The translations under genes were made by a program, and so were the position numbers. From positions 9,637,501 to 9,701,500 of the forward strand of contig NC_061781.1 of assembly GCF_022458985.1 (NCBI RefSeq): a stretch of 64,000 nt of DNA, in the 5' to 3' direction. The stretch is from Mugil cephalus. Lineage: Eukaryota; Chordata; Actinopteri; Mugiliformes; Mugilidae. This document shows positions 10,947-22,010 of the stretch, piece after piece (position 1 is the stretch's first letter; each line of letters starts with the position of its first letter). Under the pieces are notes generated by a model. That model worked only from the letters and a program-made list of their open reading frames with translations, made no database searches and was not told the origin of the DNA.

Positions 10947-11364
10947 TCAACAGTTCGAGGTTTCCCGGAAAACCTCATCTGGAATGTCCAGAGCTTGAGA
11001 CAAAGCTCGAGGCAGTGTGTCCTCCAAATTGGACAACAGGTCATCCCAAGGCTTGACTCCTCTCCTTGTGACTTCTGCCAGCGTTGATTTTGTAATGAGC
11101 GCCATAATGTCTGTTAGCAGCTCTGCCAGCATGTACCTGGTTTCGTCTTCAGGGTTTCCTGAGAGCAAACGTGCCCAATATGAAGAAAGAATCCATGATG
11201 GGGGGAATTGTGTCCACTGTAGTCGGAGGAGTGTACTCTTCCTGTGCACTGGTTGTTTGGTCCATGGCGGTGGTTGTCTGTGTTGCCATTTCACTCAAAC
11301 TAGGATTGCGTCTTGAAAATATCATTTCAGAACGAGCTTTAGTCATCACAAACTGTCTTCTCAT
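10947..11364 (-). pseudogene. Unrecognised protein, N-terminal part, frameshifted
   Basis: The likely start is the ATG at 11364 (MRRQFVMTKARSEMIFSRR), followed by a Thr-rich stretch. That frame stops at 11149-11151. From about 11200 a second frame, shifted by one, carries a convincing globular segment: ETRYMLAELLTDIMALITK, VKPWDDLLSNLEDTLPRAL and QALDIPDEVFRE, ending at 10947. The switch lies close to a six-G run (plus strand, about 11200-11206), so either a homopolymer sequencing error or a true indel separates the halves. An intron of roughly 90-110 bp then probably leads to the exon at 10857. If the indel is real the gene is broken; otherwise it is an intact gene with two coding exons. A later ATG (MATQTTTAMDQ) is an alternative start. 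Confidence 0.5.
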
Positions 11365-11394
11365 TGTAATAAATACAAACTGAATGTAATGAAT

Positions 11395-12230
11395 CTGTGA
11401 ATGTCTTTGTTTATCCTCCGGAATGGCGAGGTACCATAGGACTGTGACATCATAAGTGAGTCTCTAAAAGAATGTGGCATCATCAGTGAGGGCTGGGAGG
11501 ACTTCATTCTATCCTGAGTTCTACCCATCTACAGTGTCTATAAAATCAGTAATTAAATAAATACAACGTCCTGAACAGATTTCCACAAAATACTGTGAAT
11601 GAATTTAAAATATACAATTAGATTTTTTAAAAAGGGGTAAATTAAAGCTGTTTTACTCTTTGCCATATGGGGTTTGCTGCTGACAAGCTTCCTATCAACA
11701 TGATGCTCCCACCACTGTGCTAATTTTCAGAAATTTGAATTAGAAACACTACATAAAATACTAAAAATCCTCCAGTGGATGTGGTCGCAAACTTTTTATT
11801 TCCAACTTCGTCTGCTCAGGTGGTAAACTCACCTGGCAGACTCGCCAGGAAGTTAACTCGACCCATCATACAATTAACGAATGAAACATGAATTAGCTCC
11901 GCAGGCGTTGACGGTCAATGACATTAGCCAAGCTAGCAAGACTGGTGCAGTCCTCGCTCCTTGTTTCAAATCATCCAATGAGAATCCTCTGGGGCCCTGA
12001 ACTTTAGGCCCCGCTGAGCAGAAACAGAGATGCAGCATCAGACACAACAAACTATTTACACACAACTATCTACAAAAAGTGTCTACAGAGGGAACTGCTT
12101 TTCTCAAATGAAAACTGCAGACAATTAATTCAGGGTAAAATTTAATTTAGTATTATTATTATTTATTGTAACTTACACTGAAAACTTCTAAAAGCATATG
12201 ATCCTCCCCTGCACAGCAGCGCACTGGCCC
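11395..12230. other. Intergenic spacer
   Basis: No coding region recognised. It contains two GACATCATAAGTGAG/GGCATCATCAGTGAG-like short direct repeats near 11450-11490. A GC-richer patch at 11880-12060 (TTTAGGCCCCGCTGAGCAGA) has the look of a dispersed repeat but was not identified. Confidence 0.5.
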
Positions 12231-12239
12231 CTAAAGCAA

Positions 12240-14710
12240 AGACACCACTGGTATCAAGCACCAAAAGTAGTAGTACTTTGTCTGTTAAGTTGTAAAGGAA
12301 GTACTTGTCCAGCATTTCCTACAATTGCTCATTCTGATGGTGATCTGGGGACTTTAGAGGCCAAATGTGTTCCTCAAACCTCTCTTGAGCAATCATTTGG
12401 TCATTAACAGACCCTAGTCATGCAAGTTTCTGATGTTCCTATTTAAATCCCAACTCTTCAACAATTCACAGACATTCATGAGCATTTTTTCAACATTTCT
12501 AAACTCATTAAACTTAATAAACTAATCTCTGGACACTGAATATTAATATGTACTAAAAGCATAATGACAACAAAAAAAACACACCTTTTTTCCTGTCTCA
12601 GAAAGTAGTGTTAAGAGTTTTAAGAAAAACCTTTATATTTATCCAGCAGGTATAAAAAAAATAATCTCACTGTAATATTCTGTATGTGCTGATGTCTGTA
12701 TGACAATAAAGACTCTTGATTCTTCTTGGTGATTGTCACTTTAACTTGTCACTTTTACAAAGTTTATGCTATAAATTCGATAATCCTGTGCTTAAATTGT
12801 ATTATTATACTGGCAGTTCATTGCACTGTTAACCCTGCACATGAGCAGTAAACCTGAATCTGGAACAATTTGTCTCTCTGGCTCAGCCCAACCCATCTAG
12901 AGTAGATCACCTCCAAACTCCAGCTCTATAAATGTTAGCTGGGTCTTGGGTTGTGTTCATTTGGGAGGGCAGCAGCTACTTTCTACATATGCTGTATACT
13001 GTAACACTCGGGAAATCATTTGGACAGTATTTTAGCTGATGTCCACACACGGTATGCATGTTGTTCTTTGATTACTGTTATCTACGTGGATTTAGTCACA
13101 GATGACTAAAAACAAAGTAAATCTACTGTTGCTACTATTATTGATTCATAATAATACATAACTCTTTTGCTGTGTTAATTTCTTTCTAATATTCAGTGTG
13201 TGAGACATGGACAACTCAAGTGAGGTTGTTTCTTTTGTGCTGGCTGCCTATGGTGACATTGGACCATTAAAGTACCTGTATTTTAGCTTAATGCTGTCCT
13301 GGTACCTCTCCATATGTGTGGCCAACACAGTCCTCATTGTGGTCATATATGTGGACAGGAGGCTGCATGAGCCCATGTATATATTACTTTGTAATTTGTT
13401 TCTGAATGAGATCAGTGGCAGCACATCTTTGTATCCTCTCATGCTCTCCCAGATGTTTTCAGACAACCATGAGGTGTCCCTGCCGTGGTGTTTCCTGCAG
13501 ATGTCTTATCTCTATGTCTGTGCTTCTGTTGAGTTTTGCAGCTTAACAGCCATGGCCTATGACAGATACATCGCTATCTGTTATCCTTTACAATACAATG
13601 TGATGATGAGCACAGAGAGGGTGTTCATCATGATCCTGCTCACATGGACATATTCTTTTTCTAACTTTATTGTCTCGTTTTCATTCATCTTCAGTTTGAA
13701 ATTTTGCAGACATAAGTTGGACAAAGTGTTCTGTGACCACCGTTTACTGGTTAAACTTGCATGTTCGGTTTCAGTGCACAACAATATATCTGACATTGTT
13801 TTTGGTTTTGGCACTATGGTGATCCCATTCTTTCTCATTTTAGTCTCTTACATGAAGATTTTGGCTGTTTGTCTGAACACATCTAAAGAAAACAGACAGA
13901 AAGCTGTCACTACATGTATGCCACAGATTGTCTCTGTTTCAAACTTGTTTGTCGGTTGCATTTTTCATTTTGTTGATTCCAGGATTGAAACTGCCCGTGT
14001 ACCGGATAAGGTCCGTATAATTCTGTCTGTGTATCTTCTGGTTTGTCAACCGATGATCACTCCCTTTATGTATGGGTTTAACTTACCGAAGATAAAGAAT
14101 GCAAGTAAACGACTTCTGTTTGACTGGAAATAAATAACTTTTTCTCTTGCAGGAGGTTGTCTTTGCTCTGTGGGAGAGAACCATTCAATGTTCAGGTTGT
14201 GAAGAAAAAGAAATCCAGGAATGCCCATATCATATATTTACATCTATACATGTGCAAACATTGCACAATAGGTGCAAAACTGTCTCTATGATATATGACA
14301 TTTTTAAATATATTGATTAAGTTGCAGAACATTCTGTCATATGCAAACACAACAATAATTATTCAGCAACTATAATATATTATAGTCAAACACATAATGA
14401 ATATGACACTTGCAACATTAAAATTTAATGAAGTGTAATAAAATCCAAACCAGGCTCATTTCTCTGTTGCTGATTAGAGTGAGTGGGGTTGCTAAGTTTC
14501 CTGATCGGATCTCAGAAAGATGGCTATTTCAGACAAACAACTGCTCAACAACTTCCCTGAAAGTTCACAGGACCCCTACAGTATGTAATATTTCTGTGGC
14601 AGTGCTCTCTTTTTATCGTTGACCTACAGTCTTCATATGACAAATAGTGCAACAACAAGTGTGTGGTGCATATTTCAGCTTCCCTTAAAGTTTGTGTGGA
14701 CGTGTCACCA
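12240..14710 (+). repeat. Tandem duplication block, copy 2
   Basis: Homologous to blocks starting near 4310 and 16370. It shares TGGTATCAAGCACCAAAA near 12250, TCATTAACAGACCCTAGTCA near 12401, a LINE tail (ACAATAAAGACTCTTGAT near 12703), the receptor 5' flank from about 12880 and the receptor at 13207. The 3' flank is alignable with copy 1 to about 14710. Confidence 0.87.
13207..14133 (+). CDS. Odorant receptor, intact, single exon
   Basis: A 308-residue odorant receptor starting at the ATG in GTGTGAGACATGG. It has an N-glycosylation site at residue 3 (NSS), LHEPMY at 53-58, the conserved Cys at 95, MAYDRYIAICYPLQY at 116-130 with DRY at 119-121, and PFMYG in TM7 near 288-292. The TM6 start (KAVTTCMPQI) departs from the common CSTCxSH motif, a feature of this fish clade. 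It differs from the receptor at 17889 by only a handful of residues (for example Ser31 here, Pro31 there). Its about 300-bp 5' flank is nearly identical to that of its sisters, so shared promoter elements were duplicated too. The ligand and subfamily are not determinable here. Confidence 0.94.
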   Translation: MDNSSEVVSFVLAAYGDIGPLKYLYFSLMLSWYLSICVANTVLIVVIYVDRRLHEPMYILLCNLFLNEISGSTSLYPLMLSQMFSDNHEVSLPWCFLQMSYLYVCASVEFCSLTAMAYDRYIAICYPLQYNVMMSTERVFIMILLTWTYSFSNFIVSFSFIFSLKFCRHKLDKVFCDHRLLVKLACSVSVHNNISDIVFGFGTMVIPFFLILVSYMKILAVCLNTSKENRQKAVTTCMPQIVSVSNLFVGCIFHFVDSRIETARVPDKVRIILSVYLLVCQPMITPFMYGFNLPKIKNASKRLLFDWK

Positions 14711-15120
14711 CCACTAACACTGAAATCTGTGATCTCCTTGATCACTTGGCTTTCAAAAAGGTTAGCAATGCAAACTCTAAAGGACTTAGGAAAATGAGAG
14801 AACTTCCCTGAAAAGGGAAAACGCAAATATAAATTCTCTGGGTGTAAGTTCCCTAGACCTTTAAGCTGATCTTCCCTTTTGATAAGAAATCTTCTCTTGA
14901 CTTTCCAGAAATCTGTCTGCTGGATGCTGGTAAAGGGAAGACAAGTGATGAAGTGAGAGATCAATATAATTAGCATTGATAAGACTGGTGGGGACTGAAG
15001 AGAGGCAGGAGATAGAAGAGATAGGATGGTGGACAGGAGGATTAGCCGAAGTACAGGCGGGTAATGCCCTCTGGGTTTGGCAAGAGAGACTGGAGTTGTT
15101 TGGAGAGCAGGGTGAGAGGA
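14711..15120. other. Intergenic spacer
   Basis: No gene recognised. A minus-strand open stretch of about 140 codons across 14545-14976 has no domain signature and overlaps the duplicated receptor flank, so I do not accept it. Confidence 0.5.
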
Positions 15121-15134
15121 AAGTGCGGATGGCG

Positions 15135-15545
15135 TCTCTGTAGCGAAGAACCTGACTGATGTGGTTATGGTTAGTAGTGAGATATAAGGCTAGATGGTGT
15201 CAGATGCCCCAACAAAGCCGGCTGATGTGGATGCAGATTTGTGCAATGGAGGCACTGACATCCCAGTGCCGGGTGACCAGGCGAAAGCAAGCTGATGGGA
15301 CTGCTGATGTTGTGCAGCCGGGGCCCTGGTATCCTGGTGCCAGACCCCCCAATGAAAGGAAAATGCCCACTGGTGTGGCCATGGATGTTGAGCAGTGGGG
15401 GCCTGACTAAAGTTAACTGGTCTGGCTGTAGATATTGTGTGGCACTGGGCAGTGGCATCCCGGTGCCAGATGTCCCGACGTAATCTGGCTGATGTGGCTG
15501 TGAATTTTGTGCGGTGGGAGCCAGTTTCTGGTTTCTGGTTGGGGG
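15135..15545. repeat. Degenerate minisatellite, ~68-bp unit
   Basis: About five to six imperfect copies of a unit resembling CTGATGTGGNTGNAGATTTT followed by GTGCAGTGGGNGCACTGGCA and TCCCGGTGCCAGATG. Unit boundaries fall near 15201, 15270, 15341, 15409 and 15467. One copy is about 10 bp short. Open frames on both strands across this stretch (up to 190 codons on the minus strand) are by-products of the repeat's GC content. Confidence 0.75.
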
Positions 15546-16365
15546 CTGGTGTGAATGAGCGGCTGTTGCAGATGAAACGGATGGTGCTCTGGTGATGGAG
15601 GCTCTGGGAAAAGCCTGTTGTGGTGATGGATGATTATGATGAATTATTCTGATGTCTCTTGATTTGGTTCTGTAAGCCCAGTTCTGTTGTCCTGGTAACT
15701 CACTCTCGAAGGGCAACCCGCTGCTGCGTGGTACCCGAGTCATTGAAACCGGCGTCTCTGGGACAGAGGAGGTGGAGACATCGGATCCGGATCCTGGGCA
15801 TGCTCCTTATGACTGAAACCCAACAGATCGTCGTCCAGTGGGGACAGGGAGATGGAGTCCATGCTGACGAGCAAAGCTGGAGTTCACCTGCTGCTAGTCG
15901 CCTTGGCATGCACTCATGCTAAATACGAGAATAAAAGAAGAGGAGTTATGTGGGTATTGGAGCCGGAAGTGGTGCAGTTGAGATGTGGTTCTGCTCACGA
16001 AACTCTGCTATTTAGCATCACTTAAATTGTTAACCCAGGACATTAGAGCACTGCCTCCAAAGGGCCCTCTCTCCAGCTGAAGCTGCAACTTCCTGGTTTC
16101 TCCCCAATCTGCCTACATCTCATCCATTGCACTAACCTGAAGACTGTCTCCATTACGCTAACTGGTTTAAAAGCATCGTTATACATTTGAGGCAGCTGTG
16201 TGAAGAACAGTTTGTCTCTCCGCAAGTGTCAGTTCATTTGTCATTGTTTTAATTTGTGGTCAGTAGCATCCATTGCCAACATCTGTCCCTCCTCGTTTGT
16301 GTGTTTTGCTTTATTGTTCATTCATTTATGTCACATTCTTCAGCCCTAGTGATCTGGGTCACAAC
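15546..16365. other. Intergenic spacer
   Basis: No gene recognised. It is moderately GC-rich up to about 15920, then AT-rich. Confidence 0.5.
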
Positions 16366-16779
16366 AAAGGTACTGTGGTATGACGTACCTAAATAGCAAG
16401 CAGTGGGCCAGTTAAGTTGTACGGGATGTACTTGTCCAGCACTTCCTACAGTTGCTCATTCTGGTGGAGATCTGGGGACTTTCATTGTCTTGAACAATCA
16501 TCTGGTCATTAACAGACCCTAGTCATGCAAGTTTCTGATGTTCCTATTTAAACCCCAACTCCCCAACAATTCCTTAGAACTGAGGAAGTTACTTGGATAA
16601 GAGGTGAAACATCCAGTCCAGTTGCCTTTGTTCCAGTTTTTATGTATACATCTGTATACACTATGACCTGAATGATTGAGAACCTTCACAGACATTCTTG
16701 AGAATTTTTTTTTTCAGGTGTTTTTTTTTTTGTTGTTGTTAAGTTAAGTGGTACATGCTAAAGTAACAACCACCTGAAA

Positions 16780-17310
16780 GTGAGGACCCAGAGTTTCCCA
16801 GCAGAACATTACTCAGAGCATGATGTTGTCTTCACCAGCTTGCCTTCCTGTCGCAGTGCATCCTGCTGCCATATGCTTTACATCACAGTGGACTTGTCCT
16901 GGTCACTACATACTGACAATGGTCAGGAAAGCTCGTCAGAAGATTTATTTCCTGGGAAGACTGAGGAAGTGAAGGAAGGTGTACCATTGAGAGCCTGCTG
17001 ATGGGCTGGATCGCAGCATGCTATGGGACAGTTCCAGTCAAAGCCGTAAAATGCGACAGATGGAGGTGGAAACTCCACAGTATATCACTGGAAACAGTCT
17101 CCATCCATTTCGGACATTTACCAGAACCTGTGGAAGGCACACGGCATAGTTAGGAAATACAGCCATGCTGCTGTCCTTCATGTTATCGTCTGGCACAGAT
17201 GGTTCTGTACAGGAATCTGGCAGCATGCACAAAAACACCGAAGGACAGTTTCTACCATGAGGCCATCAGACTCTTCAACTCATTCAACTCAATAAACTAA
17301 TCTCTGGACA
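16780..17310 (+). mobile_element. LINE 3' coding end, decayed
   Basis: Homologous to 4600-5070 but more broken. CATCAGACTCTTCAACTCAT and AAGGACAGTTTCTACCATGA mark the C-terminal SFYHEAIRLLNS-like end. It belongs to the duplicated block. Confidence 0.65.
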
Positions 17311-17888
17311 CTGAACATACACCCTGTCAGCTGGTACAATGTGTAACATGGTTTTATCACTATTTACATCTCTCTGTCTCTTTCTTTTCTTTCTTGACTC
17401 TTGATGATTGTCACTTTAGCTTGTCATCTTTGTAAAGTTTATGCTATAAATTCAATTTTGTGCTTGAGTTTTAGTATTACACTGTTGTTTTCTGGCAATT
17501 CATTGCACTGTTAACCCTGCACATGACCAATAAACCTGAATCTGGAACAATATGCCTCTCTGGCTCAGCCCAACCCATCTAGAGTAGATCACCTCCACAC
17601 TCCAGCTCTATAAATGTTAGCTGGGTCTTGGGTTGTGTTCATTTGGGAGGGCAGCAGCTACTTTCTACATATGCTGTATACTGTAACATTCGGGAAATCA
17701 TTAGGACAGTATTTTAGCTGATGTCCACACACGGTATGCATGTTGTTCTTTGATTACTGTTATCTACATGAATTTAGTCACAGATGACTAAAAACAAAGT
17801 AAATTTACTGTTGCCACTACTATTGATTCATAATAATACATAACTCTTTTGCTGTGTTCATTTCTTTCTAATACTCAGTGTGTGAGAC

Positions 17889-18815
17889 ATGGACAACTCA
17901 AGTGAGGTTGTTTCTTTTGTGCTGGCTGCCTATGGTGACATTGGACCATTAAAGTACCTGTATTTTAGCTTAATGCTGCCCTGGTACCTCTCTATATGTG
18001 TGGCCAACACAGTCCTCATTGTGGTCATATATGTGGACAGGAGGCTGCATGAGCCCATGTATATATTACTTTGTAATTTGTTTCTGAATGAGATCAGTGG
18101 CAGCACATCTTTGTATCCTCTCATGCTCTCCCAGATGTTTTCAGACAACCATGAGGTGTCCCTGCCGTGGTGTTTCCTGCAGATGTCTTATCTCTATGTC
18201 TGTGCTTCTGTTGAGTTTTGCAGCTTAACAGCCATGGCCTATGACAGATACATCGCTATCTGTTATCCTTTACAATACAATGTGATGATGAGCACAGAGA
18301 GGGTGTTCATCATGATCCTGCTCGCATGGACATATTCATTTGCTAACTTTATTGTCTCGTTTTCATTCATCTTCAGTTTGAAATTTTGCAGACATAAGTT
18401 GGACAAAGTGTTCTGTGACCACCGTTTACTGGTTAAACTTGCATGTTCGGTTTCAGTGCACAACAACATATCTGACATTGTTTTTGGCTTTGGCACTATG
18501 GTGATCCCATTCTGTCTCATTTTAGTCTCTTACATGAAGATTTTGGCTGTTTGTCTGAACACATCTAAAGAAAACAGACAGAAAGCTGTCACTACATGTA
18601 TGCCACAGATTGTCTCTGTTTCAAACTTGTTTGTCGGCTGCATTTTTCATTTTGTTGATTCCAGGATTGAAACTGCTCGTGTACCGGATAAGGTCCGTGT
18701 AATTCTGTCTGTGTATCATCTTATTTGTCAACCGATGATCACTCCCTTTATGTATGGGTTTAACTTACCGAAGATAAAGAATGCAAGTAAACGACTTCTG
18801 TTTGACTGGAAATAA
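17889..18815 (+). CDS. Odorant receptor, intact, single exon
   Basis: A 308-residue odorant receptor and the third member of the tandem set. It has the same landmarks as the receptor at 13207 (NSS at 3, LHEPMY at 53-58, DRY at 119-121, PFMYG in TM7). Distinguishing residues include Pro31, Ala in LLAWTYSFANF (TM4), Cys in IPFCLIL (TM5) and His in SVYHLICQ (TM7 start). Some states (SFANF, the VRVI stretch) are shared with the broken copy at 6342 rather than with the neighbour at 13207. This suggests that copy 3 derives from copy 1-like sequence or that gene conversion has occurred. No frameshift or stop was seen. Confidence 0.94.
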   Translation: MDNSSEVVSFVLAAYGDIGPLKYLYFSLMLPWYLSICVANTVLIVVIYVDRRLHEPMYILLCNLFLNEISGSTSLYPLMLSQMFSDNHEVSLPWCFLQMSYLYVCASVEFCSLTAMAYDRYIAICYPLQYNVMMSTERVFIMILLAWTYSFANFIVSFSFIFSLKFCRHKLDKVFCDHRLLVKLACSVSVHNNISDIVFGFGTMVIPFCLILVSYMKILAVCLNTSKENRQKAVTTCMPQIVSVSNLFVGCIFHFVDSRIETARVPDKVRVILSVYHLICQPMITPFMYGFNLPKIKNASKRLLFDWK

Positions 18816-19109
18816 ATAACTTTTTCTCTTGCAGGAGGTTGTCTTTGCTCTGTGGGAGAGAACCATTCAATGTTCAGGGATTTCCATGTCATATATTTAC
18901 ATCTATACATAGTATACATACTAGGTGCAAAACTGTCTCTATGATACATGATTTTTAAAATATATTAATTGTTTTAAACATAAACTGAAGATGTAGCATA
19001 AAGGCTTAGCTTTAGCAGCCACATGAAGAAGTAAACCACCTTAGTTATCAAATAACATGGGCCTGTAGCGTTTCTCTTTGTGCTTGCATCAGTAAAATAC
19101 TGACTTTTG

Positions 19110-19300
19110 ATACATGCTATGTAAATTTGGTAACATTTGTGTTGCATATATGTACATCTAGGACTGTAAATGCTACTTTGGATCAAAAACCCTACAACAC
19201 CACCCTAAACCAATACGAAGAAAAGTCACTCACAAGCTTGTATGCATTTGAATACGTAACATGGCCACGTGAAGCCAACAGAGTTTTAACCCCTCATAGG
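19110..19300 (+). repeat. Diverged repeat, copy A (inverted partner at 20245-20430)
   Basis: Aligns to the reverse complement of about 20245-20430. Both translate a 13-residue segment YAFEYV-T/R-WP-R/H-EA-N/K. Four of the six base differences over those 39 bases fall at third codon positions. The family is not identified. Confidence 0.6.
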
Positions 19301-19365
19301 GTACTCATTGAAATACATGGAAGTTCTAAATTTCAACCCTAGAGTGTTGTTGTAGGATGTCAAAC

Positions 19366-19389
19366 TTTAAAAAAAAAAAAAAAAAAAAA
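19366..19389. repeat. Poly-A tract
   Basis: An A run of about 20 bases. No clear retroposon body was recognised immediately upstream. Confidence 0.8.
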
Positions 19390-20244
19390 TTCTTGCAGAC
19401 CATTAGAACATGAGAGTTGATTCAGGCACTTGTCAACATAAACATTATCACATTAGGTAACGTGAAGAAGTGGCCTAATGTTTCCTTGATCTTTTCTGAT
19501 TGACTGAATGAAAACCACATGCTTCTAAACCTCACTGAGAGGCACAGGGAGACAATTTAAAATGTGTGTGGAAGTTATGTTATGTGGTTCTTTGCCCCAT
19601 TACTTCAGTTCAGTTATTACATCAGTGTTTATTGGATGCTCTGGAAAAGATGAGCATGCACAAATCGGGCATAACATTATTATATTTTATATTATATTAT
19701 ATCCGTCAAGGAGTGTTATTGCTATGAGGTGGGGGTACATACATACATACAAATATATAGTCAATGGTGGGGGTGCCTGGTCTAATCTAGGTCCAAAAGT
19801 TTCCCACCAGAACATTGTATTGTCACAAGATGAAGGAATCAGTTTTGAGAAGGGAGAACAGGATTTTGTGTGCTGGTTCTGATTTTGCAAGAGATTAGTT
19901 TTGAGAAACTTATGTGTCAACGTTTCTGGAAATGCTCTTAAACGTTTGGGAAAATCTGTAACGGGAAGTAAATATGATCTAATGCGATGGCAGACAACTT
20001 TCAGACTGCAAGTAGGAGCAGTAGTCACCGGAGGTCAGTATTACACCAGACAATGTACACGTGTAACTTCCTACCCTTGAAAGGAACTCCCCCGTGCAGC
20101 CTGCAGGGTTTTTTGAGAACACATACAGGAGTTAAATCACTGTAACACTCCAGTTGAGCAGCAGGTGGTGCTGTGGCTTCAGTTTTAAACACAAGACGTC
20201 TCACAGCGCATGAACGCTAATGTGATCATTTAAAACACTACCAT

Positions 20245-20430
20245 CAAAAGTCTTCATGTATGTTTTAGCTTCATGAGGCCATCTTACATATTCAAATGCG
20301 TAGACATGAGTGAAAATAAGTATAATTTGTCTTGTTTTGGTGAAGTACAGGTCTTTTGTTTTGACAAAAAAGCACAATACTACATGTATGTATGCGACAC
20401 AAATGGTACCCTTTTCACATAGTGTGCAGC
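20245..20430 (-). repeat. Diverged repeat, copy B (inverted partner at 19110-19300)
   Basis: The minus strand reads ACGCATTTGAATATGTAAGA, matching TATGCATTTGAATACGTAAC in copy A. Similarity extends over at least 180 bases with substitutions and small gaps. Confidence 0.6.
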
Positions 20431-22010
20431 AAAATTCACTAATTTCGCTACGTACAATGAGAAATACTACAAAGAAAATCAGTGCACAGATACCAGACAT
20501 ATATTTATTGCTACAATACCAAGTGTTCAGCTGAACTGACACGTGATTGAAGTCTTCTTCCAATTGCACAGGTGCAACATGGGAGTGAGACTCATTGGTA
20601 GTCAGGGTGTTTCTAGGTGAACAAAGTGTGCTAAATGATGCAAGTTGTGTTCAATAAGGAAGACGTTTCCCATTCTGTTTCTCTTCCTCCACCGTGAATG
20701 CATACTTTTATTCTGACGCTCTATTTCCTCATCTCCCGGTTTCCCACGCCGTCAAAATCACTTCTTTCTTAACATCTACGTCAACGGCCTTTGAATGATC
20801 TGTTTGCATGCCAGTCAGTGAATTCCCAGTCCCCCGTGCTTTAAATTCATTTTAAATCTCTCACTCTGCCTGCAGGCCATTAATCATGCAGCCCTCCTCC
20901 TCTTTCTCCTCCTCTACATCTCCACTCCCGTTTGGTCGTCTTCATCAGAGGTCTCTTTCTTCCACCTGCTATCTCCATCTACATCTCCACCACCGGCTTT
21001 CAGACGATCCATATCTTACTCCATCGTCTGGGATTCAGCTCCATGATAGCATCGCTCACTGGAGTCAGCCAAAATATTCCAAAACACAAAACAAAGACCA
21101 TTGTTGCTGCACTCGTTGAGTTCCCTGAAAGAAAACCAGTCTAGTTGCCCGTGTGTTAGTTTTGTTGTTTGGAGAATATTCACAAAATACTTAACATCCC
21201 CTGGTTTCCACAATAAATGTTCACTGTGCTTAGAGTTGAGCAGCTTGTAGTCGATACGGCTTCACAGTGTTGTAAATGTGTGCATACCTCCATTTTTTTG
21301 TGAGTATAAAACGGGGGAAATGGGTGATAAAAGGAGTCATGTGGGGTCCACAGTGGAGAAGAGTATTAGCAATTCGAATTAGCATTAATGCTAATTAGTA
21401 TTAATGGGAGGTGGTTGAGGAATCCCCCGCAATACATTTTAATGAGGTGCGTATACGTCTTCAGTTTTTGCTCTGGTGATCTTCAGTAACATGTTCAGTT
21501 GTTGTTGTTCTCGTTTTTTTGAGGACGCTCCAGAGTCGCACTTTAATTGTGTGAGTGTGTTCAGGGACACGGGGGTTGTTTGGTTGGAAAACGGGATCCT
21601 CTTCAGCAGCTGTTACATCATTATGTTGCTCCAGTCGTGGATTGGAAAGTTAAACACAACTGACTGTGTTCACATTAACTTGTATAATTAAAGCACTGTG
21701 CTACATTTAGAATAATAAAAACTGGACAAGAAATGCAGAAGGTTTATTATTAGAGGACTGTTTTTGTTCTGTAATCTCTAAATGTCCTCTCTCTTTGCTC
21801 GTGTTCATCAAGTCAAGCCCATATTTTCGGTCTCGGCTTAGGCATTAAAAAGAACATTTAAAAGAGTCTGTCTAAAGTTGCGTTGTGTATTCCAGGCCCG
21901 GCTGCCGTCACTAAAATACCACACACATGTTGACTAAACAATGTGAACCACAGAGGCCGAGATTGTTTGGTCAACTGCCGTCAAGAATTTGGGGTCAACC
22001 CTGTCTCTGG
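20431..22010. other. Intergenic spacer
   Basis: No coding exon, RNA gene or clear transposon end was recognised. A pyrimidine-rich stretch lies near 20885-20960. Confidence 0.5.

Larger units (their letters stand above)
16370..18965 (+). repeat. Tandem duplication block, copy 3
   Basis: Third copy of the receptor-bearing block: TTGCTCATTCTGGTGG near 16452, TCATTAACAGACCCTAGTCA near 16505, a LINE 3' remnant, the receptor 5' flank from about 17560 and the receptor at 17889. The 3' flank is alignable with copy 2 to about 18960 (GTGCAAAACTGTCTCTATGA), with a short deletion after GTTCAGG. Confidence 0.87.

Noticed and set aside
14545-14976. 143-codon minus-strand frame after the second receptor
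   Set aside because: It overlaps the duplicated 3' flank, where the sister copies do not keep the frame, and has no recognisable domain.
15171-15743. 190-codon minus-strand frame rich in Pro, His and Ser
   Set aside because: It lies mostly across the ~68-bp minisatellite, and no domain, splice context or conserved start was seen.
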